Positions 1 through 12,259 of a stretch of DNA of 64,000 bases are shown one piece after another. Source of the DNA: Zygnema cylindricum (Eukaryota; Streptophyta; Zygnematophyceae; Zygnematales; Zygnemataceae); assembly GCA_037447655.1 (NCBI GenBank), contig JBBHKE010002597.1, positions 117,055-181,054 on the forward strand, given 5' to 3'. Position 1 is the stretch's first letter. Each line of letters starts with the position of its first letter. Made by a program: the position numbers and the translations under genes. The notes below the pieces were generated by a model. The model was not told the origin of the DNA. It saw only the letters and a program-made list of their open reading frames with translations, and did no database searches.

Positions 1-2100
1 CTTCCCTCTTCTCGTGGAACGGGATTTTTCGCTTTTCTTCTCCCTCTTACTATACCGCTTTCCATATTATTTTTTTTAGATTTAAAAGAGGGAGGTAGAG
101 ATTTAAGAGTTTGAACAATAGGGCAAGGTGCTCTTCTCCCTTCTTAAGTGGCTGGTGCGTTTCATGTTTTTATTGTTGTTACAACTTACTTAGCTTTTCT
201 TTCACATGACGACAGATGTCCTCATGCGAGACAAAAATTTAATTGGTTGGTATTACCGATTCTTTTTCTTTACATGACGACAAATGTCTTTATTCGAGAC
301 AAATATTTAATTGGTTGGTCTAAAAATCCTAATACATGTGTACTAGATGTATACAATTGTGTATGTGCATTGTACAATTTTGTACATGCAAAAAAAGGGT
401 TTGTAACAAACCAAAGCGATGCATGCGCTTATCATTCCCCAAATTTTAGCAAATTAATAACAATATTTTGACTTAACAAACTTTTGGTTACCCTACAATA
501 CAGGTCTACGTGTGTGTCAGGGATTTTGCATCCACTGTACATTGTGCTTGTAATAAAGAAAAACGTCTTCACAAAACCTCTATTGTAGGCTTTTGAGGAT
601 AAAAAATACTTACTATGCACTGATGTACGTACAGTTCAATCATTATTGACGAAATAACAAGGAAATGTTAGTTACTACACACACTCAAACAATTCACAAA
701 AATGGCACACACAAATATAAATTTTGTTCAAAATATGAGGGTGTACAATCAATAAATACACATGTGAATGAAATAAAATAAATGTATGAAGTAGTTGATA
801 ACGTCTCATCTCCAATTTGAGAGGTCGAGGTTTCGCAAAAGGCTCGAGATTTAAAACATTAGAGAACCCAATTAGGATAATATCTCGTAAAAGGAAAAGC
901 GAGGTTGTTTATTGGACGTCGTCCTTTCTTTACTAATTTGTACTGATTTGTTTTCCTTTACATACAAAACATGTAAACATAAGATTTATGGAGATTCTCC
1001 AAGCTTCCATACGAAAATATTCATCGTCTATTTTTTTGCTTTTTGGCATCTGCGGCGAAATCCCTCTAACCATTCAGATTTTGGTGAGGGCACTAGTGAC
1101 AAACTAGACTTTTACGATTGGTTTACTTAGGAAAGTAAGATAAATTGTAGGATGATCGAGCGATGACAACCTTAAAAGTGGCAAAGGCCATGTGCTTTCG
1201 GAAAGAGAAGATTCAAATCCTCGAAAACCAGTAGAAAATCATTGTCGGAGGATATCCTCTACCGCTTTTTTCACCATCCATTGACCTTCATGAAAAGGAC
1301 TTATAGTTTTAAAACATCAAAACGTAGTTCAAACAATGATAAAGTACGCACATACAAATCTTATAATCTCAAACTTCGTACAAGTAGTTCGAGCAATATC
1401 GTCGATCATGAGAGAAACTCATCTTTCACTAATATTTTAGACTAGTTCTGGTTTAGAGATTCGCTTATTCTAAATATCTTTTGAAAGACAAAGAAAGACG
1501 TAATTTTTCCTTCCAAAAAAATAATACAATTGTAATTTTTTTTAGCACAAACCCGAAAACATTGTACAAAGTAGTGTTGTGTACTGATAGCCTCTTACCA
1601 ATAACCACAGTATACATTTTTTTGCCCACCAAGCATCGATATATCGATAAAAAGATTATTGCGGAAGTTTACTAATAACTTGGTTGTGTATGCCGATACA
1701 GGATTACTACGTACTTTACATATGCTATAGTTTTGTACTTTGGTACTACGAAGGACGAAATTAATTTTGATAACCGTCAAAACCTCCAACCCCCGCCCTT
1801 TATTTTGATAACCATCCCCGCCACTCAATATATAAACTATGAAAATTTGTTTGCTTCGGAGCTATGTATCAAGCCCCTTTTCTTCGATTATCAATAACAC
1901 TGGGTATTGGGATTGTAGTGATAGGAAATTGAGTGATACAAAACACTATTAAAAATCCCTTTAAAATCTCGAAAATACCTTAGACACCGAGAAAATCCTA
2001 AAACGCCCAAAATAAAAATTTAAGAAATGTCTAACTAGAGAGTAATGACAAAATCAAGTGTTAAGTAACCCGCGTCGCATGTAAACTAATTTAAGAAAAA
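1..2100. other. AT-rich intergenic DNA, no gene recognised
   Basis: I see no convincing gene here; all open frames are short and resemble no family I know. A segment of about 55 bases around 199-250 is repeated in tandem at about 267-320; both copies share 'acatgacgaca' and end in 'tttaattggttggt'. Around 785-860 and 1160-1225 there are weak tRNA-like B-box strings that do not fold into full tRNAs. Confidence 0.4.
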
Positions 2101-2149
2101 AACTTTGAGGAGTTGTAATGCACTTTTAGCCTTTATTATGATACTTAGG

Positions 2150-4620
2150 GGGTGTGCCTATATTACCGGTACTTTGAAGTGGTACTTTGGATTCTAGTGA
2201 AGATTCTATGTACTACTTTGTAGAGCGTTCCATTGTGCAAAAACGAAACTGAAAAAGAAGATTTTGTTATCATAACCGCGATGGTTTTAGACCATCCAAT
2301 TACAAAACTTGATTGAAATAGAAAATTGTTCGCTACCATTCAAGGCTACAACTAGAAACCCAAAAGTATGAACAAAATTTACAATAGCTAATCAACACTA
2401 AGTGAAAGTAATTGAAAGCAATAAAAAAAATAAAAATATCCAAACCAAACTACAAGAGCACTAAAAACCACGCTATACACGAAAATGGGCCGTCGGCCTA
2501 AAAACCTAAAACAAGCCCACACTAAACCGTTACGTAAATCGTTAATGAGATCGTTACTTTGAAATGTGACGATTGAAGACGTGGCGTTAAACTTGTGACG
2601 GTTGTAGACGACTACGAAACAATTGGTGACGTCTACAAAGACAACGACGGTTGTAGTGGTCTACAAAATACGCGACAGTTGGTGACGTCCACAAAACTAC
2701 AGTACCGACGGTTCTAGACGTCTACAATGTTGTCACACCGCTGTCGACTTTCTATGACATCCTAGGGTTGTTCGTGCTGCTGTTGAACCCTCCGTACAGG
2801 TTGCAAAGAGAAACGTTTTTTTTTTTTTGTGAGCTCCCTGTCGTGCTTTAAAAATTTCCTATTTGCGTGGCAAGAGCGTGGAATTGTTTTTTCATTCGTT
2901 GTTCTAGTAATACGTTAAAATGAAAATTACCCTGGTGAGCGGTGATTTTAGTTGAAAGTGATTTTAGTTTAAAAGTTTTTGATGAGCTACAGTAGTTTTT
3001 TGATCGCGTGCCCGTGGGTCGAAACTAGGAAAAAGCCAAAATAGGTACAAAAGTCGCCAAAATTGGCGTACATACAAAGTATCAAGATGACGTTCATTGT
3101 ACTGTTATAAATTTCTTCGTACGGCAAACGATTTTCTCGTTGGGGTTTGAATTTTCAAGGAAAACGACAGAAAAGACACGATACTTTAACACACGGGCAC
3201 ACCCCCTTATATCGAATAAATGAAACTTGCAATGTATACTGGAAGATAGTGACGGGTCCGTACTGATTTCGGTTGGTATACGAAAACCGAAGCAAACTAT
3301 ATCGCTGACATTTAGTACGGTAAGCAATTCTGGCAAATGGCAAATGTCCAGTACTACAGTACAGACAAGGTTTCTTACGAGTTGGCCTCGATGCGCTACA
3401 GTACATTACCGGTCAACCGTAATCTGTATTGTTTAGTGGACTATGGCACTTGGTACAGTACAGTACAGTACTGTAATTTAATGTACTTTAGTGCAGAAGC
3501 GCGTACGGAAAGACTCAAGTGTGAAAAGGCGTTTTGTCGTAGAGACTTCTGCTCAATCCAACGGCTGTAAGGAGAGATCTTCAGAGCTGGGGTCTCAGGG
3601 TACGTCCCCATGTATTAAAGTATATACTTTTCTCTGTCTTTTTGCCCTAAAATTCAGGGAACTTGGAAAAAAACTTTAACCGTACGAGAAATTTATGTTT
3701 ACCAAATTAAAGTATTCGTCAATTCATACTTTCGATGTACGGCGTGTTTGTCGTTCATATGAATGCATTTTGGCGTTTTCCCCTTTTCGACCCACGGGCA
3801 AGAGAATCCAGCCCAAAAAAAAACATCATCCAAAATCACATCGAGGAGGTGATTTTAGTGAAGTACCGCCCAAACAGCGAATGAAAAACGAACCCGCACG
3901 CGCCACACGATTTGTGATTTTTTTGGACGAGGGAGAGTCCTCACTATTTTTCTCCGTACCCGTCACGCGCTATGTACGGAAAAAAAATTGCAGGGGTCTC
4001 GGACTTCCACTTGCATTCATGGGTCCTTTGCATAATTTTTCGCCGTTGTCGCCTCTCCTCTCTCCCTCTCATACTATCGCTTGTATCTCACACTTTTTAG
4101 AATGAGACAAGACAATATTGGTATAAAATGAAAGATCTTTAAAATTATTATTTTTTGATTTTTTTTAGGTTTTTATTTAATGGCAAATCGAGTGAGAAAA
4201 GTAGAAAAAGCAAAGTCGGGAAACCATGGCGGGAAGTTATTGAATCCGTGACGTCGACGTTATCACAAGTGAGCGTGACGTCACAATGTCACCAAACCCT
4301 AAACATTTGCAATTTCACAAAAATCTAGACGTCTACAGCTGTCGCTGTTTTTGTTGGCGTCACTAATCGTCGGAAGTTTCGTAGTCGCCTTCAATCGTCA
4401 CAAGTTGTAATTACGTCTACAACCGTCACATATCAAAGTTCCTATTTCACTTTCGCACATTGGGACGCTCTTCAAAGTAGTACGGCGAATCTTCACTATA
4501 GTCCAGAATCCTTTATCAAAGTACCGATTACATGGGGACGTACCCTAAGCTGTTCAACAAATTGACCGTTAAATTTAACTTCAACGGTACATTAATTGTA
4601 CCAATGTGTACTTAAATCGT
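2150..4620. mobile_element. Fold-back element family E, copy E1 (diverged, two halves tail to tail)
   Basis: Positions 2150-2235 are the reverse complement of about 4450-4560 (shared string 'caaagtagtac'), and 2540-2760 is the reverse complement of about 4250-4440. Both segments carry repeats of the type 'gacggttgtagacg' and 'gacgtctacaa'. The stretch 4200-4270 has the family marker 'accatggcggga' followed by 'gtgacgtcgacg', as in the copies near 43.1 kb and 61.7-62.0 kb. The string 'cccgtgggtcgaaa' at about 3007 is inverted at about 3785. No transposase frame is visible, so this is probably a non-autonomous, decayed fold-back transposon. Edges are approximate. Confidence 0.6.
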
Positions 4621-4746
4621 ACAGTCTTTTATAAAGTGACGTAAGTGACTGTGCCCAAACAAAATAGTCACTGCCATGATCAATTCCCTAGATTTTACCT
4701 TTTGATTCTGAGTTTCTGAGTTTCTGGATGATTGGCTACTGTACTG

Positions 4747-4900
4747 TACACCGCCAATCGTTATTAGCGTGTAAGTTTTTTTAGCGTATACGAATAATTA
4801 GCGTGGTTTACGCTAATTGGGAATTTGAAAATTTTCGAAGAAATAGTCTATTCTAATTAGGAATTAGGGTATTTTTTAAATAGTGTGGATAATTCTATTT
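4747..4900. mobile_element. MITE family B fragment
   Basis: The start 'tacaccgccaatcgttatt' matches the left terminal inverted repeat of family B, seen complete at 27591-27791 and 51841-52027. The internal 'agcgtggtttacgctaattgg' pattern is also typical of the family. The right end is missing or fused to the family D element that follows. Confidence 0.5.
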
Positions 4901-4924
4901 GAGAATAAAAATAAAAAAAAGCGG

Positions 4925-5312
4925 GACGGGATTAGACGATCGGACGGTCGCTGATCAAAGTAGCGATCTTAAGAAGATCACATGAAAAGCCCATAACACA
5001 ACTTACGATAGGACAATTTGTCATATTAGCGTCTGCAATTTTGAAGGCCACACTAAATGAAGCCTCAAATTGACCAACTAGGTTGCCCGTCCGCGTTTTT
5101 CTTTTTTTTCCGGGTTTTTTTTTCGGCGGAATGTCATCCTACGCCGCGTCAGTTCGCTAAAAAATTTCGTCAGGTGGCGTGCGCTGTACTATGATCGTAC
5201 AAGAGTGTCCGCAACTCACACCCATACAATATGCCTACTCTACGCGAGTTTAGTGCCAAGATTTGTGCGCCTACCAAAGGCCTACCATAAAAACGCCTAC
5301 TTTTGAACTATG
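4925..5312. mobile_element. Family D element, long subtype, left end truncated
   Basis: The sequence aligns throughout with 44355-44760: a 'gatcggacggtcgctgatca' block, then an interior absent from the short copies, then 'aaaggcctaccataaaaacg' and the terminal 'cctacttttgaacta'. The complete short copies at 27132-27426 and 52478-52802 show both ends as inverted repeats containing AGTTCAAAAGTAGG. Here only the right end remains. No coding frame is evident. Confidence 0.6.
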
Positions 5313-5389
5313 GAAAGAACCATTGTTTGACAACCATAGAGCCATAAAGTTAAGAGATGAGAATTATGCACAAATCTCCGGTTACCGTT

Positions 5390-5605
5390 TGGAGAACGCC
5401 AATCGTTTTTTCGCCACTTTAATCGTCTTTTCTCCGTACGTACATCTCCTGGTACCTTACCCTGTATCATTTGGTGGCTGCCAATCGGTGCATCGGGACC
5501 GTCCGATAATAAATCACGCACGTGTGCACATTTTTTTTTTTTCAAGTGGCAAGAAAAAACATTTGGCGCTTATAGCGGTACAGGGTGTAGTGTTGATATT
5601 GTTCG
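5390..5605. mobile_element. Decayed MITE family A copy
   Basis: It retains 'ttttttcgccactttaat' and 'cttttctccgtac' at the left, and 'gcacgtgtgcac' and 'cagggtgtag' at the right, in the same order and spacing as intact family A copies (for example 14232-14452). Many substitutions indicate an old insertion, located about 0.8 kb upstream of the SCAMP start codon. Confidence 0.5.
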
Positions 5606-6441
5606 CGACTTCTTCATTACCGTACGTGAAGACGGTACAGTACTACTGTACCGTACTGTAATGGTGGATCTGTACTTTTGCCCTTACAAATTGGGATCGT
5701 CACGTCACACTTCGCAACCCAGCGACCGACGAAAACAAACCTGAAACAGGTTTTTTAAGTTCGTAAAAAATGTACATTTTGTTTAAAGTACAGAAAATCG
5801 TACACTCTGTGTACTTTATTAAAATTTCATTTGTCAGTTGGTGGCGACTTTCCAAATGTGAACACGGCGGTTGCTACGTTTTGCATATGCTTTTGTCAGA
5901 CGCTAACTTCCGTGAAACTATCATGCCGATCGAAGAATGGAAATCCGACGGTCCAGATTAAATTTAAAAATGTCCCGGGATGTAACTGCCGTGAAAATTT
6001 GCAATCAAAATTTGTTACTGGGAAGTGATCCAGGAAGTTGCAGAAAGTCAGATGTTACAGGCGTCAAACAGTTCATTCAATTCTGTGGCTCTGTAGTCCA
6101 GCAGAGGAGGTGGTCCCTGCTGTGATACTTGCACATACTTGCAGTTAATTGTTACTGGAAACGCAGGAGGAAGGTTGAAGAAGCTGCTGTTAGTTTGATC
6201 AGCAAAAGGCGTCGGAGAGATAGATTTGTCGTGGCTCACTAATCCAGAAAGGAAGGAGCTCCAGACTAATCGTTTAGTCTCTTAGGCACAGTTTTCTGGT
6301 TTACTCCACGTTTTTGGCCACTTTGTTTCCTGTATTTGTCGGTAGATCATTTTTTGGATTCACGAAGTAGTGAGCCAAAAAAAAAAATTGCTGTAAACTT
6401 GCTGAAATTTGACGAATCTGTCTGATTAGCGCTCGTCTGCA
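5606..6441. other. 5' flank and leader of the SCAMP gene
   Basis: This region directly precedes the SCAMP start codon. I see no certain TATA box. On the minus strand, about 6048-6270 has an open frame of roughly 75 codons of protein-like composition that cannot be assigned to a family. The last 100 bases before the ATG are AT-rich and probably include the transcribed leader. Confidence 0.35.
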
Positions 6442-8437
6442 ATGAGTCAATACGATAATCCGTTTGATGCGGGTGATAACAACCCGTTTAACGTAAGTAT
6501 CGTTTGCTTGCAGGTTTTTAACTTTGCATTTTGTAGATCAGAGTTAGTAATGGAATGGAATCATACATATTTGGCGTTCTGATTACAGAATGATATAATC
6601 ACGATCTATCACATTTGATTCATTGATGCTAAATTCTTGATTTATTGTGACAGAAGTTGTTGCTTATGATGGTCTGATGTAAAGGGGTCCACAACTCGGA
6701 TCTGTTAGCTTTGCTTTCTGCATTATTTTTTCTGTACCCTCAAATGTTTTCTGTCAACTCGGCAATTTTGTTACCCGTAGTGTACGAGCAGTTGTATTTA
6801 CCTGCAGATCAACTTATATACGCATTTTCTTGACCTGAAAGGAAGATTGATTATTTATGGTAGCTGCTTCATAGACATTACTTTCGAAAAAAAGTTTCAA
6901 AGTATAGGTGATCAGCATACCAGCTTTATTTCTGCTGTTATCTTTCCCGAGGCAAGAAATGGCTTTTACAAGTGGCCTTCATAGAGAATTAGTTTCAATT
7001 CCCCCTCTCCCTCTCCTTCTCCCTCTTCTTTCCCTCTCTCTCTCCCCCTCTCCCCTCCTCTCTCTCTTTTTTTCTTTCTCTCTCTCGCTCTCTCTATTTT
7101 TAGTTAATGATCAACTGTTGCTGTTGTTATATTGCAGGATGCATCAGGGAGGGGGAGGGGTGCACCTGCTCCAGCATATAGTAACCTTGGTGGCCAGTTT
7201 GCAACAGGGGCATTTTATGATTCGGTTAGTGTTTCTGCTCCCTTTTTTTTAGTCTGTTACATGCTTGATTAATCAGGATATCTCTTGTAACTCAATTTGC
7301 ATAGCATTTTGCATTGAGAGTCTAAGCAACTTTTTTTTCTCCCAACTCACGTGGTCAGATTGACCGGAAGAGGTATCTTTTGGCTTTTTCCGTCTCTGCA
7401 CAACCTTGTTGTTCTGAGCCATTTCTGGTATAAATACTTGGATGTAATTCAAATTGCTACTTTTGTTTTGCCAAGGAGAATTTTAACATTTTTTCAGGTT
7501 TTTACTCTTACCAATTCAGACAAGGTTTTGTTTGTATATTTCGAGTTCGAGTAGCCGGATGTATGAATAAATATTGCAACACTAAACAGTTATAATCCAG
7601 TTCCAGAATGCACACACCATAGTTCATGCGGATCTATTGTTGCAAAAGTAAATGTTCTCAAATGGTCTTTTGCAGGCCCCTGGTGTGGCTCCTGCTAAGC
7701 CAATTCCTCTTCCACCAGAGTCAGTCAACTCAGGTGTAACTGTGGATGTTCCTTTGGGAAATACTAGGGTAAGTTAGATCTTTTTTCTTAGGGTGAGGTC
7801 TTTTTACTAGGGTATTTGAGATTTTTTTGCTGTAGTGATTTCTGGAGTTCATGGTGAACCCAGGTATCAATATTAGGGTAAGTGAGGTATATTTCGAAAT
7901 TTTTAGAAATTTTGGAATTATAAACGAGTACCAGGGTAATGGAGTTCCCTTTGCTAAGTCTTCATAAACTTTGGAGTTATTATTGATGATTTTCTTGAAC
8001 AAGATTTTAAGTGATATCTATTTTGTAGTCGTGTTCGTATTTTTGAAATTTTGCTGTCAGAATTCATTATCTATCTACTTATTCGAGTCTTATTTATTCG
8101 TGCTAGCGCCTGGTATTTTCATTTGCTGCACTTTTGCTTATTCTTTTCGTATATGATTCCAAGCAGGATATTGTGATGGATTTTGCCCGACTTCTATCTG
8201 AAAAATGTTTGAAAACTTTGTAGCTCTCACCTTGGTGAACCCCTTAGGATCCAATTTTTTTTAAGCGCAGAGGCTGGTCATGTTTTTTTCAGGAACTGAA
8301 GAGAAAGGAGAAAGAACTTGCTGCAAAGGAAGCTGCTCTGAAAAGGAAAGAAGAGGTATGCTCTCTACCTCTCTCTATTTCTCTTTTACTCTCTTTCTCG
8401 TCTCTCTCCCTCTCGCACTCTCTCTCTCTCTCACTCT

Positions 8438-8497
<60 letters not shown>

Positions 8498-11400
8498 TCT
8501 CTCTCTCTCTCTCTCTCTCCCCCTCTCTCTCTCTCCACAATGTTGGAGCCTATTGTTAAAATTGGAAATGATTAACTTATCCTTTATGAAAATGAAAGAC
8601 AAAGTTATTTTTTTGTTAATCTTCACACAGTGAATTATCGAGAGGTGGCATTCATGGGTTTAACTTTCTTGTGAAGCTTATCCAAGATCATGATAATCTG
8701 CAGGCAACATGTTAGAATAAAATGTTATCCTTAGAAGTTTCATTTAATTTCATTTTGATTTTTTTTGAACCTTTGGCATTCTCCCATCCTCTGCAGGTTT
8801 TTTTCTCCTGTCTTTCCTTCTTATTAAGATGAAATTTAAATGAAATTATGGCATTTTCTAAAACATTTGGTGATGAACTTTCCTCCTGTGCAGGAGCTGC
8901 GGAGAAGGGAGCTAGGTGAGACCATTGTCACTTCGTAGACGTTCACAAGTTCCTATTGATTATGACATGTTTGTATTTTTCTGTCGGGTTTTTCAATGAT
9001 GTGGCCCATTAAGGTGGAGTCAATTATGACATTTTTGTATTTTCTGTAGGGTTTTTTAATGCTGTGTTCCATTTTTTTTGCCATGACTAACCAATGCTGA
9101 TGCTTTGTGCTCCAGCTGCTGGAATAAATGTCAAGAATTGGCCTTATTTCTTTCCCATTCTTCACCATGATATTGCCAATGACATTCCTGGCGAGTCTCA
9201 GTTCCGTATGCGAATGGCTTATTGGACTTGGCTCGGTAACCTTTTCAACCATTTATTTGCCCTACTTAAGAGGTTATGTTGGTCGTTAACTGCATTTGGA
9301 GACTGGAATCATTATAGGGAAATGTAAAAAATTAAAAGTTTTTCCATCACTGCTGAAGCTGTATTTTTATTTGTCAGTAGTAATGTTTTCTCCTCTGTAA
9401 TGGAATGTTTGTGACAAGGTATAGCAGCTTTCTATGGTGGTAAAGTTAACCTTTTTATGGTGCTCCTTCTTTTGCAGGCATTATGCTTTGTTTGGTCTAT
9501 AATGCGTTTGGTGTGGCAGCGGCATGGATTGGTGGTGCTTTTAGTACAGCATCAGGTAAGAGACGAAATTTTCAAATTGTTGCCATAATCTCACTTCTGC
9601 GGAACTCCTCTGTATTTATGTTGGATTGGAGTCTTCAACATGTTCAAAATGACGTTTTCTCTGTTTAGTAGTTTAATGACACCGATTAGTTGCATCTATT
9701 TTATGAAATTGCCACGCTGAACCTTATGAACCTTTTAACGATTTATATCTTCATTAACTTCGATGTGTATTTGTTTTGAGGCCTAAATTTGTTAAGGTGC
9801 AGAGGCCAACTTATCTTTGTTTGACGACAATTTTAGGAATGCAGTTCAGTGGCAATGTTTAGCTGCATCATGGAATTGCCGTATTGAACTTCATGAACCT
9901 TTGAATACTGACGATCTTTTTGAGTTCGCTTTAAGAGTGTTTTTTTTGTTTTTTAAGGCCTGCATCTGCGAAGGCGTTAAGGGCCATACTATCTTTGTTT
10001 GCCCAACTTTAGCCAGTAGGACAAATTGATTGTTCAATTAGGGTGATTAAGTGAAAGTGAAATGGAGTTAGCATAAGTATGGCCAAAATTTATATTTTTC
10101 AGATGCTAACTTACTCACATATTTTTTAAATCGAAATAGTCAACTCGGCTTAAAATAGTGCTGTTGATGTTCTTAATTCAAGGTTTTTTTGAGCAGTAAT
10201 GTGCTTATGGATCCATATGGAACAAAAGCTGTTGTTGTAGTGTCATTATTTTGTCTTATCAACCTTCGACTTGGGTCATTGCAGGTATTGCCAATTTTTT
10301 CCTGGCTTTGGTGTACATTTTTATTGGGATTCCGCTATCGTACTTTTTGTGGTACAAGCGCTTGTATTCGGCTATGAAGTGAGAATTAACTTTTTCCCAC
10401 TATCTATCAATGTTATGAAGAGCAGCTTGCTGTATCTGCACACTTTCCTAATCATCTTTTCTCACAGTTGTCTCTTTAAATTTTAGTGCTTTGGCAAGAT
10501 ATATGTCAGTTGTTGATGTTCTTTCTGATGATAATATTGGTCGGTATTTGGACGTATCTTTTGTGATGCAGGAGAGATGGTGCTATTTCATTTGCATTAT
10601 TCTTCCTCTTCTATTTGGTACGTTAGAAGCTGACAAATAGTTTTACCTATGTCTTCATTATGCCTTCAAAATTTGTGATCTCTGTTTATTTTTGCAGATA
10701 CTGGAAAAGGTTTGGCTAAAATGTACCCTGGGAACCATTACAATTTGTCAGACTGCCAGTTTTTTGAGTGCAGTACATGGACTCAGCTGGTTGCTACTTT
10801 TATTTGGTGTTTTGACCTTTGATTTGCCTTTTGTAAAATTCTAACTGTCCGGTTGGTGCTGTGTGCTGCAACAGCTTCACATTGGCTTCTGTATCTTCGC
10901 CGCTACGGCTCCTCCGTTCTTGTTCAGAGGGAACTCATTTACGTAAGTTTGTTTGTGTGTCTGTGTCTTTTGGGGGGGGGGGGGAGGGTGGTTCTTGTTT
11001 TTTTACCAAGTTGCTCTCTTTCATGTGTGTCAAATTTACAGGTTTGTTCATCAATTCATCATTTTTATGGGATTTACTCTGTTTTAGTGTTTTTAGTGCC
11101 TTCAATTCCTTTCAGTTTGTATGCTTTTGTGGCCATTTATCTGACAGCTTTTTTTTTTAATTGCAGTGGCGTGATCACGACAATTCAGATGTTTGCCGAT
11201 AATCATGCAGTTATTGGGGTAAGCAAGTTCAATAGACACCAGTGCTTGAGTAATGTATGAGTGATATTCACATAAATCTATTCAAATCATAAGCTCAAAT
11301 TTATGTCCATAACTTTACTTTTTGGTGTTCCTAGAGTTTTAGGTCTTTACTCAAATGTTAAATTTTGCATCAAAACGTTTTCATGCAGATCATTTATGCG

Positions 11401-12259
11401 ATTGGATCCTCGTTTTTCATCTTGGAGGCCCTTCTTAGTGTTTTTGTTATTCAGGTATGTCTCTGAAATCGGTCATCCCTTATTTTGTCGATAGCCATCT
11501 TTATCATTTGCGCACTTTGTTTTATTTGGTAACCTGTTCTTGATGACCTGTCTACCTAAAATTGAATAAGATAAACACAATGCTTTGTGTAGGTGAAACT
11601 ATTTGATGTCTGTCATAGATTCACGTTGATGCAATACGACTTTGTAAAGGATAAAAAGTTATAATGCAACTTAAAAAGAATTAATAGGTTTGAAGGTCGC
11701 TGGATTGCAGTACAAAAAGTCAAACAATGTAGTACAAGGTAGTCACGTAATTCTATCAGAGAGAAAAAGAGACAAGAAATTTTCATGTTTTCATAAGGGA
11801 ATCTTACTATCGGGATATCAAACAGTATTGTGCCGTTTTATGAGAAATTATGTGTATGATTGCTTCAAACCTGTATGAATGTGTACCATCACCGAATGTT
11901 AAGTGAGCAAATCACCCTGTCAATCGAGGGTTGCGGATCATCATTCTTTATTAGTTTCTATATATATTCTTATTTATCTGTAAATAGATTCTGTATCAGT
12001 TTATATAATCCATTTTAGTTATCTAAACAGTTAAGATATTCTATATCGGTTTATATGTTCTGTATCAGTTTTTATACCACAGTTATGTATTCTATATTAG
12101 TGTATATAATTCTGTATCAGTTTTTGAAAATTAAATGAGGATTGCTGATTTTCATTGTATGGAAATTTTTAATTTTTGCAGCAAGTTTACATGGCCTTCA
12201 GAGGTACTGGGAGGGCCTCTCAGATGAGAGGGGAACTCGCAATGGAAGCTGTGCGTTAA
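6442..12259 (+). CDS. SCAMP: Secretory carrier-associated membrane protein (13 exons, 305 aa)
   Basis: SCAMPs are four-span membrane proteins of the Golgi, trans-Golgi network, endosomes and plasma membrane, acting in vesicle traffic. Exons: 6442-6492, 7138-7224, 7676-7768, 8293-8355, 8894-8915, 9116-9235, 9478-9555, 10285-10378, 10572-10617, 10875-10942, 11167-11218, 11389-11454, 12182-12259. All junctions are GT-AG and phases agree, giving 918 nt. Domains in order: N-terminal NPF motifs (residues 6-8 and 14-16) typical of EH-domain binding; a Pro/Gly-rich stretch to about 77; a Lys/Glu/Arg coiled coil (78-105); the family signature NWPYFFPILHHDIANDIP (about 112-129); four hydrophobic segments at about 137-168, 173-195, 207-235 and 255-283; and the loop LWYKRLYSAMKRDG before the third span, equivalent to the SCAMP E-peptide. 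A short basic cytosolic tail ends at VR. Length and order match plant SCAMPs. Intron 4 holds a long CT tract, and intron 7 an internal duplication. It looks intact. Confidence 0.95.
8390..8535. repeat. (CT)n microsatellite in SCAMP intron 4
   Basis: A nearly pure CT dinucleotide tract lies a few tens of bases after the exon 4 donor at 8356. It is polypyrimidine on the sense strand, but it is far from the acceptor at 8893. Confidence 0.9.
9675..10020. repeat. Tandem duplication inside SCAMP intron 7
   Basis: Two diverged copies of about 170 bases sit side by side. Both contain 'ttgcatc/ctgcatc', then 'gaaccttatgaacctttt' or 'gaacttcatgaacctttg', and both end in 'tatctttgtttg' followed by 'acaattttag' or 'caactttag'. 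The second copy's ending resembles a splice acceptor, but the inferred exon 8 acceptor is further on, at 10284. Confidence 0.6.
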
